Position numbers and translations under genes: made by a program. Shown here piece by piece: positions 43,473 to 53,325 of a stretch of DNA of 64,000 nt (within the stretch, counting starts at the first letter, position 1; each line of letters opens with the position of its first letter). Origin of the DNA: Acetobacter garciniae (GTDB lineage: Bacteria; Pseudomonadota; Alphaproteobacteria; Acetobacterales; Acetobacteraceae); NCBI RefSeq assembly GCF_017377735.1, contig NZ_JAFVMH010000002.1, positions 768,937-832,936 on the forward strand. The letters are read 5' to 3'. The notes beneath the pieces were generated by a model. It was not told the DNA's origin and searched no databases. It worked only from the letters and a program-made list of their open reading frames with translations.

Positions 43473-43745
43473 GGCACTGTGCAAGCAGGCTTTGCGGGCG
43501 GATGCAAGGGGAAATCCCGCACCATGCGGGCGGACACGGCCCGGCGTGTCAAAGGGCACGCGGAATTGGGTGTTCCCTTTGGCTGACATCTGCGCGTAAC
43601 ATTCCCCCATGGGGCGCTTGCGGTGCGCGTATGGGACGTTCATGGGGGGCGTTCATCGGGCCGTTGCGGGCGGCATGTCGGGCCTTGGGGCCCCGGGGCT
43701 GCGGCCGGTCCGCCCCATGGCGCAATGGCGAACAGGGTGTGGGAA

Positions 43746-45134
43746 ATGGCATATCGTCACACGCTAGGGGGGGAAAGCTACTGCTTTGCCACTCTCAAGG
43801 ATCTGCTGGCGGCGGCCTCCCCCGCCAGATCGGGCGACCAACTGGCGGGGCTTGCCGCACAGTCCGACGCCCAGCGCGTGGCCGCGCGGCATGCGCTGGC
43901 CAACCTGCCGCTGGCGGCTTTTCTCCAGGCCGAACTGGTGCCGTATGAACACGATGACGTCACGCGCCTGATTGTCGATACCCATGACAGCATCGCCTTC
44001 GCGCCCGTAGCCCATATGACAGTGGGCCAGTTCCGCGACTGGCTGCTTTCCCACACGGCGGACGGCCCGGCCCTTGCGGCGCTCGCCCCCGGCCTGACCC
44101 CCGAAATGGTGGCGGCGGTCAGCAAGATCATGCGCAACCAGGACCTGATGGCCGTGGCGCGCAAGATCCGTGTCATTACCCGCTTTCGCAACACCATCGG
44201 GCTTGAAGGCTGCCTGGCCTCGCGCTTGCAACCCAACCACCCCACGGACGATCTCAAGGGCATTGCGGCTTCGACCCTGGACGGGTTGCTGTGCGGCATG
44301 GGCGATGCGGTGATCGGCATCAACCCCGCCACGGACAGTGTCGCCAACGGGCTGGAACTGCTGGACATGCTCGACCACGCGCGCCAGCAATACGACATTC
44401 CCACCCAGACCTGCGTGCTCACCCACGTCACCAACACGATCGAGATCATGAACCGGGGTGGTGCGGTGGACCTGGTCTTTCAGTCCATTGCCGGAACCCA
44501 GAAAGCCAATGAAGGCTTTGGCGTCAGCCTGTCCATCCTGCGTGAAGCGCATGAGGCGGCCCTTGCCCTGGGGCGCGGAACATTGGGCCAGAACGTCATG
44601 TATTTCGAAACCGGGCAGGGGGCGGCCCTTTCGGCCAACGCCCATCACGGCATGGACCAGCAGACGGTGGAAACACGGGCCTATGCCGTCGCACGCGCCT
44701 TCGACCCCCTGCTGGTCAATACGGTGGTCGGCTTTATCGGGCCGGAATACCTGTATGACGGCAAGCAGATCATGCGCGCAGCCCTGGAAGACCATTTCTG
44801 CGCCAAGCTGCTGGGCGTGCCCATGGGGTGCGATGTCTGCTACACCAACCATGCCGAAGCGGATCAGGACGACATGGATACGCTCATGGTGCTGCTGGGC
44901 GCGGCGGGGGTGACCTTCCTGATCGGCGTGCCCGGGGCCGATGACGTGATGCTGAATTACCAGAGCCTGTCCTTTCACGATATCCTGACCCTGCGCAGCC
45001 TGCTTGGCCTGCGCCCCGCCCCGGAATTTGCCGCCTGGCTGGACCGCATGGGCCTGTACGATACAAGCCGCGAACGCATGCGGGCCATCGCCCCGGCCCA
45101 GACGCGCCTGGCCGCCATGGCGGGCGTGGCATGA
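43746..45134 (+). CDS. eutB: ethanolamine ammonia-lyase large subunit EutB
   Basis: 462 residues from the ATG at 43746 (GGGA nearby), normal EutB length; upstream in-frame starts lack support. Family segments include L-A-N-L-P-L-A-A-F near 40, T-R-F-R-N-T-I-G-L, N-P-A-T-D-S-V, the ethanolamine-site region N-R-G-G-A-V-D-L-V-F-Q-S-I-A-G-T, and G-V-P-M-G-C-D-V-C-Y-T-N-H-A near 360. With EutC and adenosylcobalamin it converts ethanolamine to acetaldehyde and ammonia. eutC overlaps by four bases. No eut microcompartment genes are in view. Confidence 0.95.
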   Translation: MAYRHTLGGESYCFATLKDLLAAASPARSGDQLAGLAAQSDAQRVAARHALANLPLAAFLQAELVPYEHDDVTRLIVDTHDSIAFAPVAHMTVGQFRDWLLSHTADGPALAALAPGLTPEMVAAVSKIMRNQDLMAVARKIRVITRFRNTIGLEGCLASRLQPNHPTDDLKGIAASTLDGLLCGMGDAVIGINPATDSVANGLELLDMLDHARQQYDIPTQTCVLTHVTNTIEIMNRGGAVDLVFQSIAGTQKANEGFGVSLSILREAHEAALALGRGTLGQNVMYFETGQGAALSANAHHGMDQQTVETRAYAVARAFDPLLVNTVVGFIGPEYLYDGKQIMRAALEDHFCAKLLGVPMGCDVCYTNHAEADQDDMDTLMVLLGAAGVTFLIGVPGADDVMLNYQSLSFHDILTLRSLLGLRPAPEFAAWLDRMGLYDTSRERMRAIAPAQTRLAAMAGVA

Positions 45135-46177
45135 CGCACCCCCCGCATTCTCCCGCCCCCCACACCCCGCCCGCCGGGCCGGGCGTGCGCAAGGCCGACA
45201 TTTCCCAGTCCGGTGACCGGCAGCCTGACAAGGGGGCTGCGGCTGCCGTGCTGGATGCCGATCGGCCCGATGGGAGGCCCGTCGGCCAGGGACCGGGCGA
45301 GGGCGGGGCAATCGAAGGTAATCCGGTGGAAGGCAGCGCGGTCGGGGGGACGCCACTCGGGGCTGCTCCACTCGGGGCTGCTCCACTCGGGGTTGCTCCA
45401 GTCGGGGCTGACGCGGCGGGCGGTGCCGCAGTTGATGACTGGCAGCCCCTGCGGCGGTTCACGCGCGCGCGGATCGGGCTTGGGCGCAGCGGCAATGCGC
45501 TGAAAACGCCCGATGTGCTGGCGTTTCAGGCAGCCCATGCCCAGGCGCGCGATGCGGTGCACACGCCGCTGGACGTGCAGGCCATGGCAGGCCAGGCCAA
45601 TGCGCTGGCGGGGGTCTTGCCATGCTTGTGCGTGTGCAGCCGGGCGGGCGACCGCGCCACTTACCTCAGGCGGCCGGACCTGGGGCGCAGGCTGTCGGAC
45701 GAATCCCTGTCTGTCCTGCAAAAGGGGGCGTGGGATGTCGTGTTCGTAGCGGCGGACGGGTTGTCGTCCATTGCCACACAGCACAACGCCGTGCCCTTGT
45801 TCGAGGCCATGCGCGCCCGGCTGGCGGGCTGGCGCATCGCCCCGCTGGTCATTGCCACACAGGCCCGCGTGGCCCTGGGCGACGACATTGCCCAGGCACT
45901 GGGTGCGGCCATGGTGGTTGTCATGATCGGTGAACGCCCGGGGCTGAGTGTTGCCGACAGCCTGGGTGTCTACCTGACATACGCACCTTATGTCGGCTGC
46001 CCCGATTCGGCACGGAACTGCCTGTCCAATATCCACCCGCACGGCCTGCCGGTGCCGGTGGCGGCCGACAAGCTCGCCTGGCTCATGCGTGAGGCCCGCC
46101 AGCTCAGGCTTACGGGCGTGGGGCTGAAGGACGCGGCCCCAGCCAGCGCTACTCTTGAAGGCCCGGCCACCCCCTGA
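45131..46177 (+). CDS. eutC: ethanolamine ammonia-lyase small subunit EutC, with N-terminal extension
   Basis: 348 residues, of which the last ~250 form the EutC domain (A-R-I-G-L-G-R-S-G at its start, then Q-A-R-V-A-L-G-D-D, M-I-G-E-R-P-G-L-S, C-L-S-N-I-H-P-H-G-L near the end). This domain helps bind cobalamin. The first ~95 residues are low complexity (Pro, Gly, Ala), including a repeat P-L-G-A-A coded by four 15-bp tandem units. Such a linker is not normal for EutC, though some EutC proteins have N-terminal extensions. Start overlaps the eutB stop (ATGA). Confidence 0.92.
   Translation: MTHPPHSPAPHTPPAGPGVRKADISQSGDRQPDKGAAAAVLDADRPDGRPVGQGPGEGGAIEGNPVEGSAVGGTPLGAAPLGAAPLGVAPVGADAAGGAAVDDWQPLRRFTRARIGLGRSGNALKTPDVLAFQAAHAQARDAVHTPLDVQAMAGQANALAGVLPCLCVCSRAGDRATYLRRPDLGRRLSDESLSVLQKGAWDVVFVAADGLSSIATQHNAVPLFEAMRARLAGWRIAPLVIATQARVALGDDIAQALGAAMVVVMIGERPGLSVADSLGVYLTYAPYVGCPDSARNCLSNIHPHGLPVPVAADKLAWLMREARQLRLTGVGLKDAAPASATLEGPATP
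45353..45412. repeat. four 15-bp tandem repeats inside eutC
   Basis: Units of CCACTCGGGGCTGCT start at 45353, 45368, 45383 and 45398. The first two are identical, the third differs by one base, and the fourth is more divergent. The unit length keeps the frame, coding P-L-G-A-A variants, so copy number could vary without breaking eutC. Confidence 0.85.
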
Positions 46178-46606
46178 CGGGCGGCAGCTTTTCCACCGCC
46201 TTGGCCCCCGGAGCGGCTCTCCACGCGGTTCGCCGGGTGGGGCAGTGAACGTATTGAACGTCAGGCGGATGGCTTGGCGGGTCTTTTCGCCCCCGGGTGC
46301 CTGTTGGCGCGCAGGGGCATGGTTTCGTCGTCAAAACATGTTTGCGCGTCGGTCTGAATAAAATGGCCCTGTGTTGCAGGCGGGGGTGGCCTGCCCGTGG
46401 CACAGGGCACGCAACGCGCTGCCGGCATCGGGGCGTGCCCCCCTTTTGCCATAGGTTCCGTGCGGTATTTTAAGGAATGCCGCGTGTTCTCACGCACTGG
46501 TTTTGGCGTGTCCGTTCCATACATGAAGATTGTCTGTTTTATACACGCCGCCGCGCAGATTGTGTCGCATAGGTTGAGGTATGGTTACGCAGCATGTGGG
46601 ATGAAC
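46178..46606. other. non-coding region upstream of soxB
   Basis: 429 bases between eutC and soxB. It contains the nested hairpin at 46366-46408 and must hold the promoter for the sarcosine oxidase genes; the 150 bases before soxB are AT-richer. I looked for a glycine or cobalamin riboswitch pattern and did not see one. The upstream frame extension of soxB across it lacks protein character. Confidence 0.5.
46366..46408 (+). other. nested hairpin between eutC and soxB
   Basis: Outer arms GCCCTGTG (46366-46373) and CACAGGGC (46401-46408) enclose inner arms GCAGGC (46376-46381) and GCCTGC (46389-46394). No T tract follows. It could be the eutBC terminator or a leader structure. Confidence 0.5.
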
Positions 46607-47860
46607 ATGCAAAAATTTTCAGCATTTTCTCTAGTCCGTCAGGCTCTTGGAGCAAACCAGGGGTGGAAACCGCAATGGCGGTCCGTCAAGCCGAAGGCTG
46701 CCTACGATATCATTATCGTAGGCGGTGGTGGCCACGGGCTGGGTGCGGCCTATTACCTGGCCAAGCAGCATGGTCTGCGCAACATCGCCGTGGTGGAGCG
46801 GGGCTGGCTTGCAGGCGGTAATACCGCGCGCAACACCACCATCATCCGTTCGAACTACCTGTTCGACGAAAGCTCCAGCTATTACGAGCATTCGCTCAAG
46901 CTGTGGGAAGGGCTGTCGCAGGAACTGAACTACAACGTCATGTTCAGCCAGCGCGGATGCCTGATGATCGCGCACACCGTGCATGACGTGCAGGTGTTCA
47001 AGCGCCACGTGCATGCCAACCGGCTGAACGGCATCGACAACGAATGGCTGACCCCGCAGGAAGTCAAGGAATTCTGTCCGCCGCTGAACATCTCGCCCAA
47101 TATCCGCTACCCCATCATGGGTGGTTCGTTGCAGCGGCGTGCGGGCACCGCCCGGCATGACGCCGTGGCCTGGGGCTTTGCCCGCGCGGCCAGCGACATG
47201 GGCGTGGACATTATCGAGAACTGCGAGGTCATCGGCATCAACCGTGCGCCCACGGGCGAGGTCACGGGGGTCGAGACCACACTGGGCACGATCAAGGCCA
47301 AGAAGGTCGCTGTTTCCGCCGCCGGGCACAGTTCCGTGGTGCTGGGCATGGCGGGTATCCGCCTGCCGCTGCAAAGCAACCCGCTCCAGGCGCTGGTGTC
47401 CGAACCGGTCAAGCCGGCGTTCCCCACCATTGTCATGTCCAACACCATTCACGCCTATATCAGCCAGTCCGACAAGGGCGAGATGGTCATTGGCGCGGGC
47501 ACGGACAGCTATGTGTCCTACACCCAGCGTGGCGGGCTGCATATTCCGGCCCACACGCTCGAAGCCATCAACGAACTGTGCCCCATGTTCCGCCGCCTGC
47601 GCATGATGCGTTCGTGGGGCGGAATCACCGATAACACGCCCGATCGCTCGCCCATTACGGCCAAGACATCCGTGCCAGGCCTGTATGTGAACTGCGGCTG
47701 GGGCACGGGCGGGTTCAAGGCGACGCCGGGGGCCGCCAACCTGTTCGCCTGGACCATCGCCAAGAACGAGCCGCATCCCATCAACGCGCCGTTCACCATC
47801 GAGCGCTTCCGTGAAGGTGCGCTGATCGACGAAGCAGCGGCTGCTGCGGTTGCCCATTAA
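46607..47860 (+). CDS. soxB: sarcosine oxidase subunit beta
   Basis: 417 residues from the ATG at 46607, six bases after a GGG; an ATG two codons upstream is less well placed, and relatives begin M-x-x-Y/F-S-A-F-S-L. The N-terminus ends in W-R-S-x-K-P before the FAD motif [12 protein letters not shown] (about 37-48). The [18 protein letters not shown] segment, a hallmark of SoxB (covalent FMN histidine region nearby), and the end G-W-G-T-G-G-F-K are present. Part of the heterotetramer that oxidises sarcosine to glycine, passing the methyl group to tetrahydrofolate. soxD follows after 12 bases. Confidence 0.96.
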   Translation: MQKFSAFSLVRQALGANQGWKPQWRSVKPKAAYDIIIVGGGGHGLGAAYYLAKQHGLRNIAVVERGWLAGGNTARNTTIIRSNYLFDESSSYYEHSLKLWEGLSQELNYNVMFSQRGCLMIAHTVHDVQVFKRHVHANRLNGIDNEWLTPQEVKEFCPPLNISPNIRYPIMGGSLQRRAGTARHDAVAWGFARAASDMGVDIIENCEVIGINRAPTGEVTGVETTLGTIKAKKVAVSAAGHSSVVLGMAGIRLPLQSNPLQALVSEPVKPAFPTIVMSNTIHAYISQSDKGEMVIGAGTDSYVSYTQRGGLHIPAHTLEAINELCPMFRRLRMMRSWGGITDNTPDRSPITAKTSVPGLYVNCGWGTGGFKATPGAANLFAWTIAKNEPHPINAPFTIERFREGALIDEAAAAAVAH

Positions 47861-47872
47861 GCGGGGTTTTAC

Positions 47873-48178
47873 ATGCTCTTGATCAAATGCCCCTATTGCG
47901 GGGAGCGCGCGGAAGTCGAATTCGCAAACGGGGGGGAGGCGCATATCGCCCGCCCCGCCGACCCCTCCACCCTGAGTGACGAGGAATGGGCGCAGTATCT
48001 GTATATGCGTGACAACCCCAAGGGGCTGATTGCCGAACGCTGGCGGCATGCGCATGGCTGCGGGCGTTTTTTCAACGCCATTCGCGACACGCGGACCGAC
48101 CGTTTTGTCACGACCTATGAAATGGGCCAGCCAAGGCCGGTTGTAACGCCTGAACAGGCGGCGGAGGCAGCGCGATGA
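47873..48178 (+). CDS. soxD: sarcosine oxidase subunit delta
   Basis: 101 residues. The zinc-binding start C-P-Y-C-G, the motif E-W-A-Q-Y-L-Y-M-R-D-N-P-K-G, and the H-x-x-G-C-G-R-F-F-N segment identify SoxD, the small structural subunit of tetrameric sarcosine oxidase. Its stop overlaps the soxA start by four bases (ATGA). Confidence 0.95.
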   Translation: MLLIKCPYCGERAEVEFANGGEAHIARPADPSTLSDEEWAQYLYMRDNPKGLIAERWRHAHGCGRFFNAIRDTRTDRFVTTYEMGQPRPVVTPEQAAEAAR

Positions 48179-51100
48179 CACAGACATGCCGTATCCCCGG
48201 CCGTGGGCGGGTCGATGTTTCCAAGTCCGTCACATTCACGTTCGACGGCCGTTCCTATTCGGGTTACGCGGGTGACACGCTGGCCTCAGCCCTACTGGCG
48301 CATGGTCGCCACCTCATGGGCCGGTCCTACAAGTACCACCGCCCGCGCGGCCCGATTTCCGCCGGGTCGGATGAACCCAACGCGCTGGTTGGCGTAGGGG
48401 CCGGTCCTGCGCTGCATACGCCCAACATGCGCGCAACGCAGATCGAAATCCATCAGGGTCTTGTGGCTGTCAGCCAGAACCGCGCGCCCTGCCTGGAATT
48501 CGACCTGGGTGCGGTCAACAACCTGTTCTCCCCCTTGCTGGGGGCGGGCTTCTACTACAAGACCTTCATGTGGCCCAAGGGGTTCTGGGACAAGGTCTAT
48601 GAACCCATCATCCGCCACGCGGCCGGTCTGGGTGTGTCTGCGACCGAGCCCGACCCTGATCACTATGCCTTCCGGTACGAACATTGCGACGTGCTGGTGG
48701 CCGGTGGCGGCCCCGCGGGGCTGAGTGCGGCCCTTGCGGCCGGGCGCACCGGTGCGCGGGTGATCCTGGTCGATGAAACGGCGGAATTCGGCGGCTCCCT
48801 GCTGTCCGACCGGCGCGTGCTGATCGATGGCAAGACCGGGCCCGACTGGGTTGCGGACGTGCTGGCCGAACTGGCCACCCTGCCGAATGTGCGGGTCATG
48901 AACCGCTGCACCGCCTTCAATTACGGCCCCCATAACATGGTGGCCCTGTGCCAGCGCCTGACCGACCACCTGATGATCGGCGCCCCCGGCCGCCCGCGTG
49001 AGCGGCTGTGGCAGGTCCGTGCGAAGGAAGTGGTGCTGGCCCAGGGTGCGCTGGAACGCCCCATGGTGTTCGAAGGCAATGACCGTCCCGGCGTCATGCT
49101 GGCCAGTGCGGCGCGCACCTATCTGAACCGCTATGGCGTGCTGTGCGGCCGCAAGGTCGTGATCATGGCGGCCAATGACAGCGCGTATCGCGTCGCCCTC
49201 GACCTGCTGGATGCCGGGGCCCGCGTTGTCGCCGTGGCCGATGTGCGGCCCGTGGTCGAAAGCGAACTGGCGCGCCAGTGCCAGCAGATGGGGATCAAGG
49301 TCTATCCGTCCTCGGTCATCCAGCGCGTGCATGGTGGCCAGCGTGTCGATGGTGTCGAGCTTGCTCCCGTCCTGCCGGGCGGGGATGTCGGGCGTGGCCG
49401 CCATGTGTCCGCCGACCTGGTGCTGATGGCGGGCGGGTATACGCCCAGCGTGCACCTGTTCTCGCAATCGCGCGGGAAGCTGCGGTTCGATGACCGGGTG
49501 GGAGCCTACGTGCCCGGCGAATCCGCCGAGCGCGAACGCTCCGCCGGTGCGTGCCGGGGTGTCTACCAGCTTGAGGACGTTCTGGCCGATGGTGTGCAGG
49601 CTGGCCTGGCGGCCGCTGCAGCGAGCACCGGCCAGAAGGGCGAGGCCCCGCAATGGAGCGTTAGCGGGCAGGACAAGGCCGATGTGGCGGGCTTCGCCGG
49701 GGCGCTGCCGCGCCGTGGCAAGGACCTGCACAGCATGTCCTTCGTCGATTTCCAGCATGACGTGACCGCCAAGGACATCCGCCTGGCCGTGCGTGAGGGC
49801 TTCCGCTCCATCGAGCATATCAAGCGCTACACCACGACCGGCATGGCCACCGACCAGGGCAAGCTGTCCAACGTGAACGCGCTGGGCATTGCCGCCTATG
49901 CGCTGGGTGCGCCGGTCGAACAGGTGGGGCTGACGACGTTCCGCCCGCCCTTCACCCCGGTGACATTCGGCACGTTCTCCGGCCATGCGCGCGGCGACCT
50001 GTTCGATCCCGACCGCCGCACCTCGATCGACGCCTGGGCGCGCGACCAGGGCGCCGTGTTCGAGGATGTCTCGCTCTGGCGGCGTGCGCGCTACTTCCCC
50101 CGCAATGGGGAGGATATGGAGGCCGCAGTCCGGCGTGAATGCCTGGCCATGCGGGCGGGGGTGGGTATTTTCGATGCCTCGACCCTGGGCAAGATCGAGG
50201 TCGTGGGCCCCGATGCCGCGACCTTCATGAACCGGATGTACGTCAACGCCTGGACCAAGCTTGGCGTGGGCCGCTGCCGCTATGGCCTGCTGTGCCGCGA
50301 AAACGGCTTTGTCTACGATGACGGCGTTGTGGGCCGTATCGCCGATGACCGCTTCCACGTCACGACCACGACCGGTGGGGCTTCGGGCGTGCTGGCCATG
50401 ATGGAGGATTACCTCCAGACCGAATGGCCCGATCTGGACGTGTGGCTGACCTCGACCTCCGAACAGTGGTCTGTCATTGCCGTGCAGGGCCCCAAGGCGC
50501 GCGAAGTGCTGGCACCCCTGGTGGACGGGCCGGATATTTCGGCCCAGGCCATGCCGCATATGAGCGTGGTGGAAGGGACGATCCAGGGGGCGCCGATGCG
50601 GCTGTTCCGTGTCAGCTTCTCGGGCGAGCTGGGGTTCGAGGTCAACGTGCCCGCGACCGAGGGCCGCCGGATCTGGGATGCCATCTGGGCGGCCGGGCAA
50701 CCTTTCGGCATGACGCCCTACGGCACCGAGACCATGCATGTGCTGCGCGCGGAAAAAGGCTACATCATCGTCGGCCAGGAAACGGACGGCACCGCCACAC
50801 CGGACGATGTCGGCTGCGGCTGGGCGATCGGCAAGGCCAAGAAGGACTTTGTGGGCAAGCGCTCCTTCGCCCTTCCTGCCTTGCAGGCTCCCGACCGGCT
50901 CCAGCTTGTGGGCCTGCTGACACAGGCCCCCGATATCGTGCTGGAAGAAGGCGCGCAACTGGTGGGCGACCCGCAGGAACCCATACCCATGCACAAGCTG
51001 GGTCATGTCACGTCGTCCTATTTCAGCGCGACACTGGGGCGTTCCATTGCATTGGGCATGGTTTCCGGCGGCAGGGCCCGCAAGGGGGAAGTGCTTTACG

Positions 51101-51183
51101 TGCCGATGGAAGATCGCGTCATTCCCGTAAAGTTGGTTGATCCCGTCTTTTATGACGCGGAAGGAGTGCGTCTGAATGGCTGA
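48175..51183 (+). CDS. soxA: sarcosine oxidase subunit alpha
   Basis: 1002 residues, normal length. N-terminal ferredoxin-like domain (about 15-100, F-D-G-R-S-Y-S-G-Y-A-G-D-T-L-A-S-A-L, then the R-S-Y-K-Y-H-R-P-R-G segment). NAD-binding two-dinucleotide fold (about 165-480, V-A-G-G-G-P-A-G-L-S-A). C-terminal aminomethyltransferase/GcvT domain (about 590-990) that binds tetrahydrofolate, including S-G-E-L-G-F-E-V-N. It forms the electron and folate side of the complex, yielding 5,10-methylene-THF and H2O2. Overlaps soxG by eight bases. Confidence 0.96.
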   Translation: MTQTCRIPGRGRVDVSKSVTFTFDGRSYSGYAGDTLASALLAHGRHLMGRSYKYHRPRGPISAGSDEPNALVGVGAGPALHTPNMRATQIEIHQGLVAVSQNRAPCLEFDLGAVNNLFSPLLGAGFYYKTFMWPKGFWDKVYEPIIRHAAGLGVSATEPDPDHYAFRYEHCDVLVAGGGPAGLSAALAAGRTGARVILVDETAEFGGSLLSDRRVLIDGKTGPDWVADVLAELATLPNVRVMNRCTAFNYGPHNMVALCQRLTDHLMIGAPGRPRERLWQVRAKEVVLAQGALERPMVFEGNDRPGVMLASAARTYLNRYGVLCGRKVVIMAANDSAYRVALDLLDAGARVVAVADVRPVVESELARQCQQMGIKVYPSSVIQRVHGGQRVDGVELAPVLPGGDVGRGRHVSADLVLMAGGYTPSVHLFSQSRGKLRFDDRVGAYVPGESAERERSAGACRGVYQLEDVLADGVQAGLAAAAASTGQKGEAPQWSVSGQDKADVAGFAGALPRRGKDLHSMSFVDFQHDVTAKDIRLAVREGFRSIEHIKRYTTTGMATDQGKLSNVNALGIAAYALGAPVEQVGLTTFRPPFTPVTFGTFSGHARGDLFDPDRRTSIDAWARDQGAVFEDVSLWRRARYFPRNGEDMEAAVRRECLAMRAGVGIFDASTLGKIEVVGPDAATFMNRMYVNAWTKLGVGRCRYGLLCRENGFVYDDGVVGRIADDRFHVTTTTGGASGVLAMMEDYLQTEWPDLDVWLTSTSEQWSVIAVQGPKAREVLAPLVDGPDISAQAMPHMSVVEGTIQGAPMRLFRVSFSGELGFEVNVPATEGRRIWDAIWAAGQPFGMTPYGTETMHVLRAEKGYIIVGQETDGTATPDDVGCGWAIGKAKKDFVGKRSFALPALQAPDRLQLVGLLTQAPDIVLEEGAQLVGDPQEPIPMHKLGHVTSSYFSATLGRSIALGMVSGGRARKGEVLYVPMEDRVIPVKLVDPVFYDAEGVRLNG

Positions 51184-51706
51184 AAGCAATATGGCCACGC
51201 TGGCCGGGTTCTCGATGCAGGGCGGTCCCGCCCTGGCCCGCTGGACGTTCCAGGGGCGCGAGGCCGCACAGGCCGCGGCGTGCAAGGCGGTGGGCTGTGC
51301 GGTGCCCGAACTGTTGCGCGCCGTGACACAGGATGGTGTCAGCGCGCTGCGCCTTGGCCCGTATGAAATCCTGTTCCTGGTCGAACCCGAAGCCCGCGCC
51401 AGGGCCGAAGCCGCCTGGACCAAGGCCCTGGCAGGTATTCCGTGCAGCCTGGTGGAGGTTTCGGCCCGCCAGGACTCGCTGGTGCTGGGCGGGGATCGGC
51501 TGGAGGATATCCTGCCCTGCCTGAGCCCGCTGGACTTCGCGCTTGAGGCATTTCCCATCGGCATGGCCACGCGCACGCTGCTGGACAAGGCCGATGGCGT
51601 GATCTGGCGCAAGGGTGAGCAGGACTTCCATGTCGAAGTCTGGAGATCGTTCCTGCCCTATGCCGCCAGCATGTTGAAAAACGCCGCACACGATACACAG
51701 TTTTAA
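51176..51706 (+). CDS. soxG: sarcosine oxidase subunit gamma
   Basis: 176 residues; starts inside the last codons of soxA. Family features are the central L-R-L-G-P-Y-E-I-L-F-L-V (about 59-70), L-V-E-V-S-A-R-Q-D-S-L near 95, and the C-terminal F-H-V-E-V-W-R-S-F. SoxG stabilises the tetramer near the beta subunit. It ends the soxBDAG set; a 121-base gap follows. Confidence 0.93.
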   Translation: MAESNMATLAGFSMQGGPALARWTFQGREAAQAAACKAVGCAVPELLRAVTQDGVSALRLGPYEILFLVEPEARARAEAAWTKALAGIPCSLVEVSARQDSLVLGGDRLEDILPCLSPLDFALEAFPIGMATRTLLDKADGVIWRKGEQDFHVEVWRSFLPYAASMLKNAAHDTQF

Positions 51707-51713
51707 GAAAATG

Positions 51714-51739
51714 ACCGCCCTGCCTGCTGGCGGGGCGGT
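51714..51739 (+). terminator. weak hairpin after soxG
   Basis: ACCGCCC (51714-51720) pairs with GGGCGGT (51733-51739) over a 12-base loop. There is no T tract. It may attenuate transcription between soxG and sdaA. Confidence 0.35.
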
Positions 51740-51827
51740 TGACATGGACACCGAGCCGGAAAAGGCTTGGCTGCCAGTGTCCGCAGGCGGCGGTGTGTTC
51801 AGTTTTTTCCAGTTCGGATAAAAAACC

Positions 51828-53201
51828 ATGGTCAGCCTGTTTGATCTGTTCAAGATCGGTGTGGGGCCGTCTTCGTCCCATACCGTCGGTCCCATGCGCG
51901 CGGCGGGGGATTTTGCAGCCTCGCTGGCGGGGCTGGGCGATGTCGAGACGGTGCGTGTCGTGCTGTACGGCTCCCTTGCGTGGACAGGCAAGGGCCATGC
52001 AACGGACCGGGCCGTGCTGCTTGGCCTGTCGGGCATGCGGCCCGACACGGTGGACCCCGCCCAGGCCGATGCGTGCGTGGCGCGCATTACGGATGAACAC
52101 CGCCTGTGCCTGAACGGGACCGATATCGCATTCGACCCTGCGCGCGATATCGTATTCGATTACGAAACGCCGGCCCCGTTCCACCCCAACACCATGCAGT
52201 TCGAAGCCTACGGCCCCGGCGGCACCTCCGCCGATGCGTTGCTGAGCCGCCAGCGCCTGTGCTCGGTGGGTGGCGGGTTTGTCGTGCCCGAGGAACAGCT
52301 TGCCCATCAGGTCGCCCCGGAAGAACCGCAGGTGCCCTTCGTCTTTACATCGGGCCGCGCACTTCTGGACCTGACACGCAGGACCGGGCTGAGCATTGCC
52401 GAGATCGTCCTGGCCAATGAAAGTGCGCTGCGCCCCGTGGCGGAGGTAAACGCCTATATCGCACGGATTATCGATGTGATGATGCGTGCGGTCGATCGCG
52501 GCATGGAGCAGGAAGGCGTGCTGCCCGGCCGCCTGGCGGTGAAGCGGCGCGCGCCGGGCCTGCACCGCAGGCTGGAGGCGGACCGTTTTCGCAACCTGCG
52601 CACCGCGCACGAAATCATGGATTGGGTCAGCCTGTTCGCCATTGCGGTGAACGAGGAAAATGCCGCAGGCGGTCGCCTGGTCACGGCCCCCACCAATGGG
52701 GCCGCAGGCGTGCTGCCCGCCGTACTGCGCTATTACCGCACCTTCTGCCCCGATGCGACGGCCGAAGGGGAACGGCGCTTTATCCTGACCGCCACCGCCA
52801 TTGGCGGGCTGTTCAAGCGCAATGCCTCCATTTCCGGTGCCGAGGTGGGCTGCCAGGGCGAAGTCGGAGTCGCATGCTCCATGGCGGCCGCGGGCCTGGC
52901 GGCCGCATTGGGGGGCGGGCCGGAGCAGATCGAAAACGCCGCCGAGATCGGCATGGAGCATCACCTGGGCATGACCTGCGACCCGGTTGGCGGGCTGGTG
53001 CAGATTCCCTGCATCGAACGCAACGCCTTTGGCGCGGTCAAGGCCATCAACGCCGCGTCTCTGGCCATGCGCGGCGACGGGTCGCACCATGTCTCGCTCG
53101 ACCAGGTGATCGCCACCATGAAGGAAACCGGGGCGGATATGAGCAGTCGCTACAAGGAAACCTCCCAGGGTGGGCTGGCCGTCTGTTTTCCCGAGTGCTG
53201 A
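51828..53201 (+). CDS. sdaA: L-serine ammonia-lyase (iron-sulfur), single chain
   Basis: 457 residues, normal for the one-chain bacterial enzyme. The N-terminal beta domain opens with [21 protein letters not shown]. The alpha domain has [12 protein letters not shown] and the 4Fe-4S cysteines in [15 protein letters not shown] and M-T-C-D-P-V-G-G. It turns serine into pyruvate and ammonia. Between soxG and gbcA it would drain the serine made from glycine and methylene-THF. A serine hydroxymethyltransferase gene is not in the window. Confidence 0.95.
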   Translation: MVSLFDLFKIGVGPSSSHTVGPMRAAGDFAASLAGLGDVETVRVVLYGSLAWTGKGHATDRAVLLGLSGMRPDTVDPAQADACVARITDEHRLCLNGTDIAFDPARDIVFDYETPAPFHPNTMQFEAYGPGGTSADALLSRQRLCSVGGGFVVPEEQLAHQVAPEEPQVPFVFTSGRALLDLTRRTGLSIAEIVLANESALRPVAEVNAYIARIIDVMMRAVDRGMEQEGVLPGRLAVKRRAPGLHRRLEADRFRNLRTAHEIMDWVSLFAIAVNEENAAGGRLVTAPTNGAAGVLPAVLRYYRTFCPDATAEGERRFILTATAIGGLFKRNASISGAEVGCQGEVGVACSMAAAGLAAALGGGPEQIENAAEIGMEHHLGMTCDPVGGLVQIPCIERNAFGAVKAINAASLAMRGDGSHHVSLDQVIATMKETGADMSSRYKETSQGGLAVCFPEC

Positions 53202-53325
53202 GGGCGACAAAAAAGTCCGGCTCAGGAAGGTTTATGTCGTAATTCCGCAAATTATCGCTCAGTGTTTGGTACAGTATCAAAACAACGGCAGGCAGGTGCA
53301 GGCCGACTGGCGAAGGTTTGAAAAC

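Noticed and set aside
43473..43745. Cobalamin riboswitch upstream of eutBC
   Set aside because: I could not find the conserved B12-box or matching stems; the region reads as an ordinary divergent promoter.
46178..46606. Glycine riboswitch upstream of soxB
   Set aside because: The conserved core pattern of the glycine aptamer is not visible; only the nested hairpin was found.
48292..51612. 1106-residue open frame on the minus strand opposite soxA and soxG
   Set aside because: It is an antisense shadow of high-GC coding sequence. It has no family features, and its sequence is dominated by His/Arg/Gly/Gln as expected from the reverse frame.
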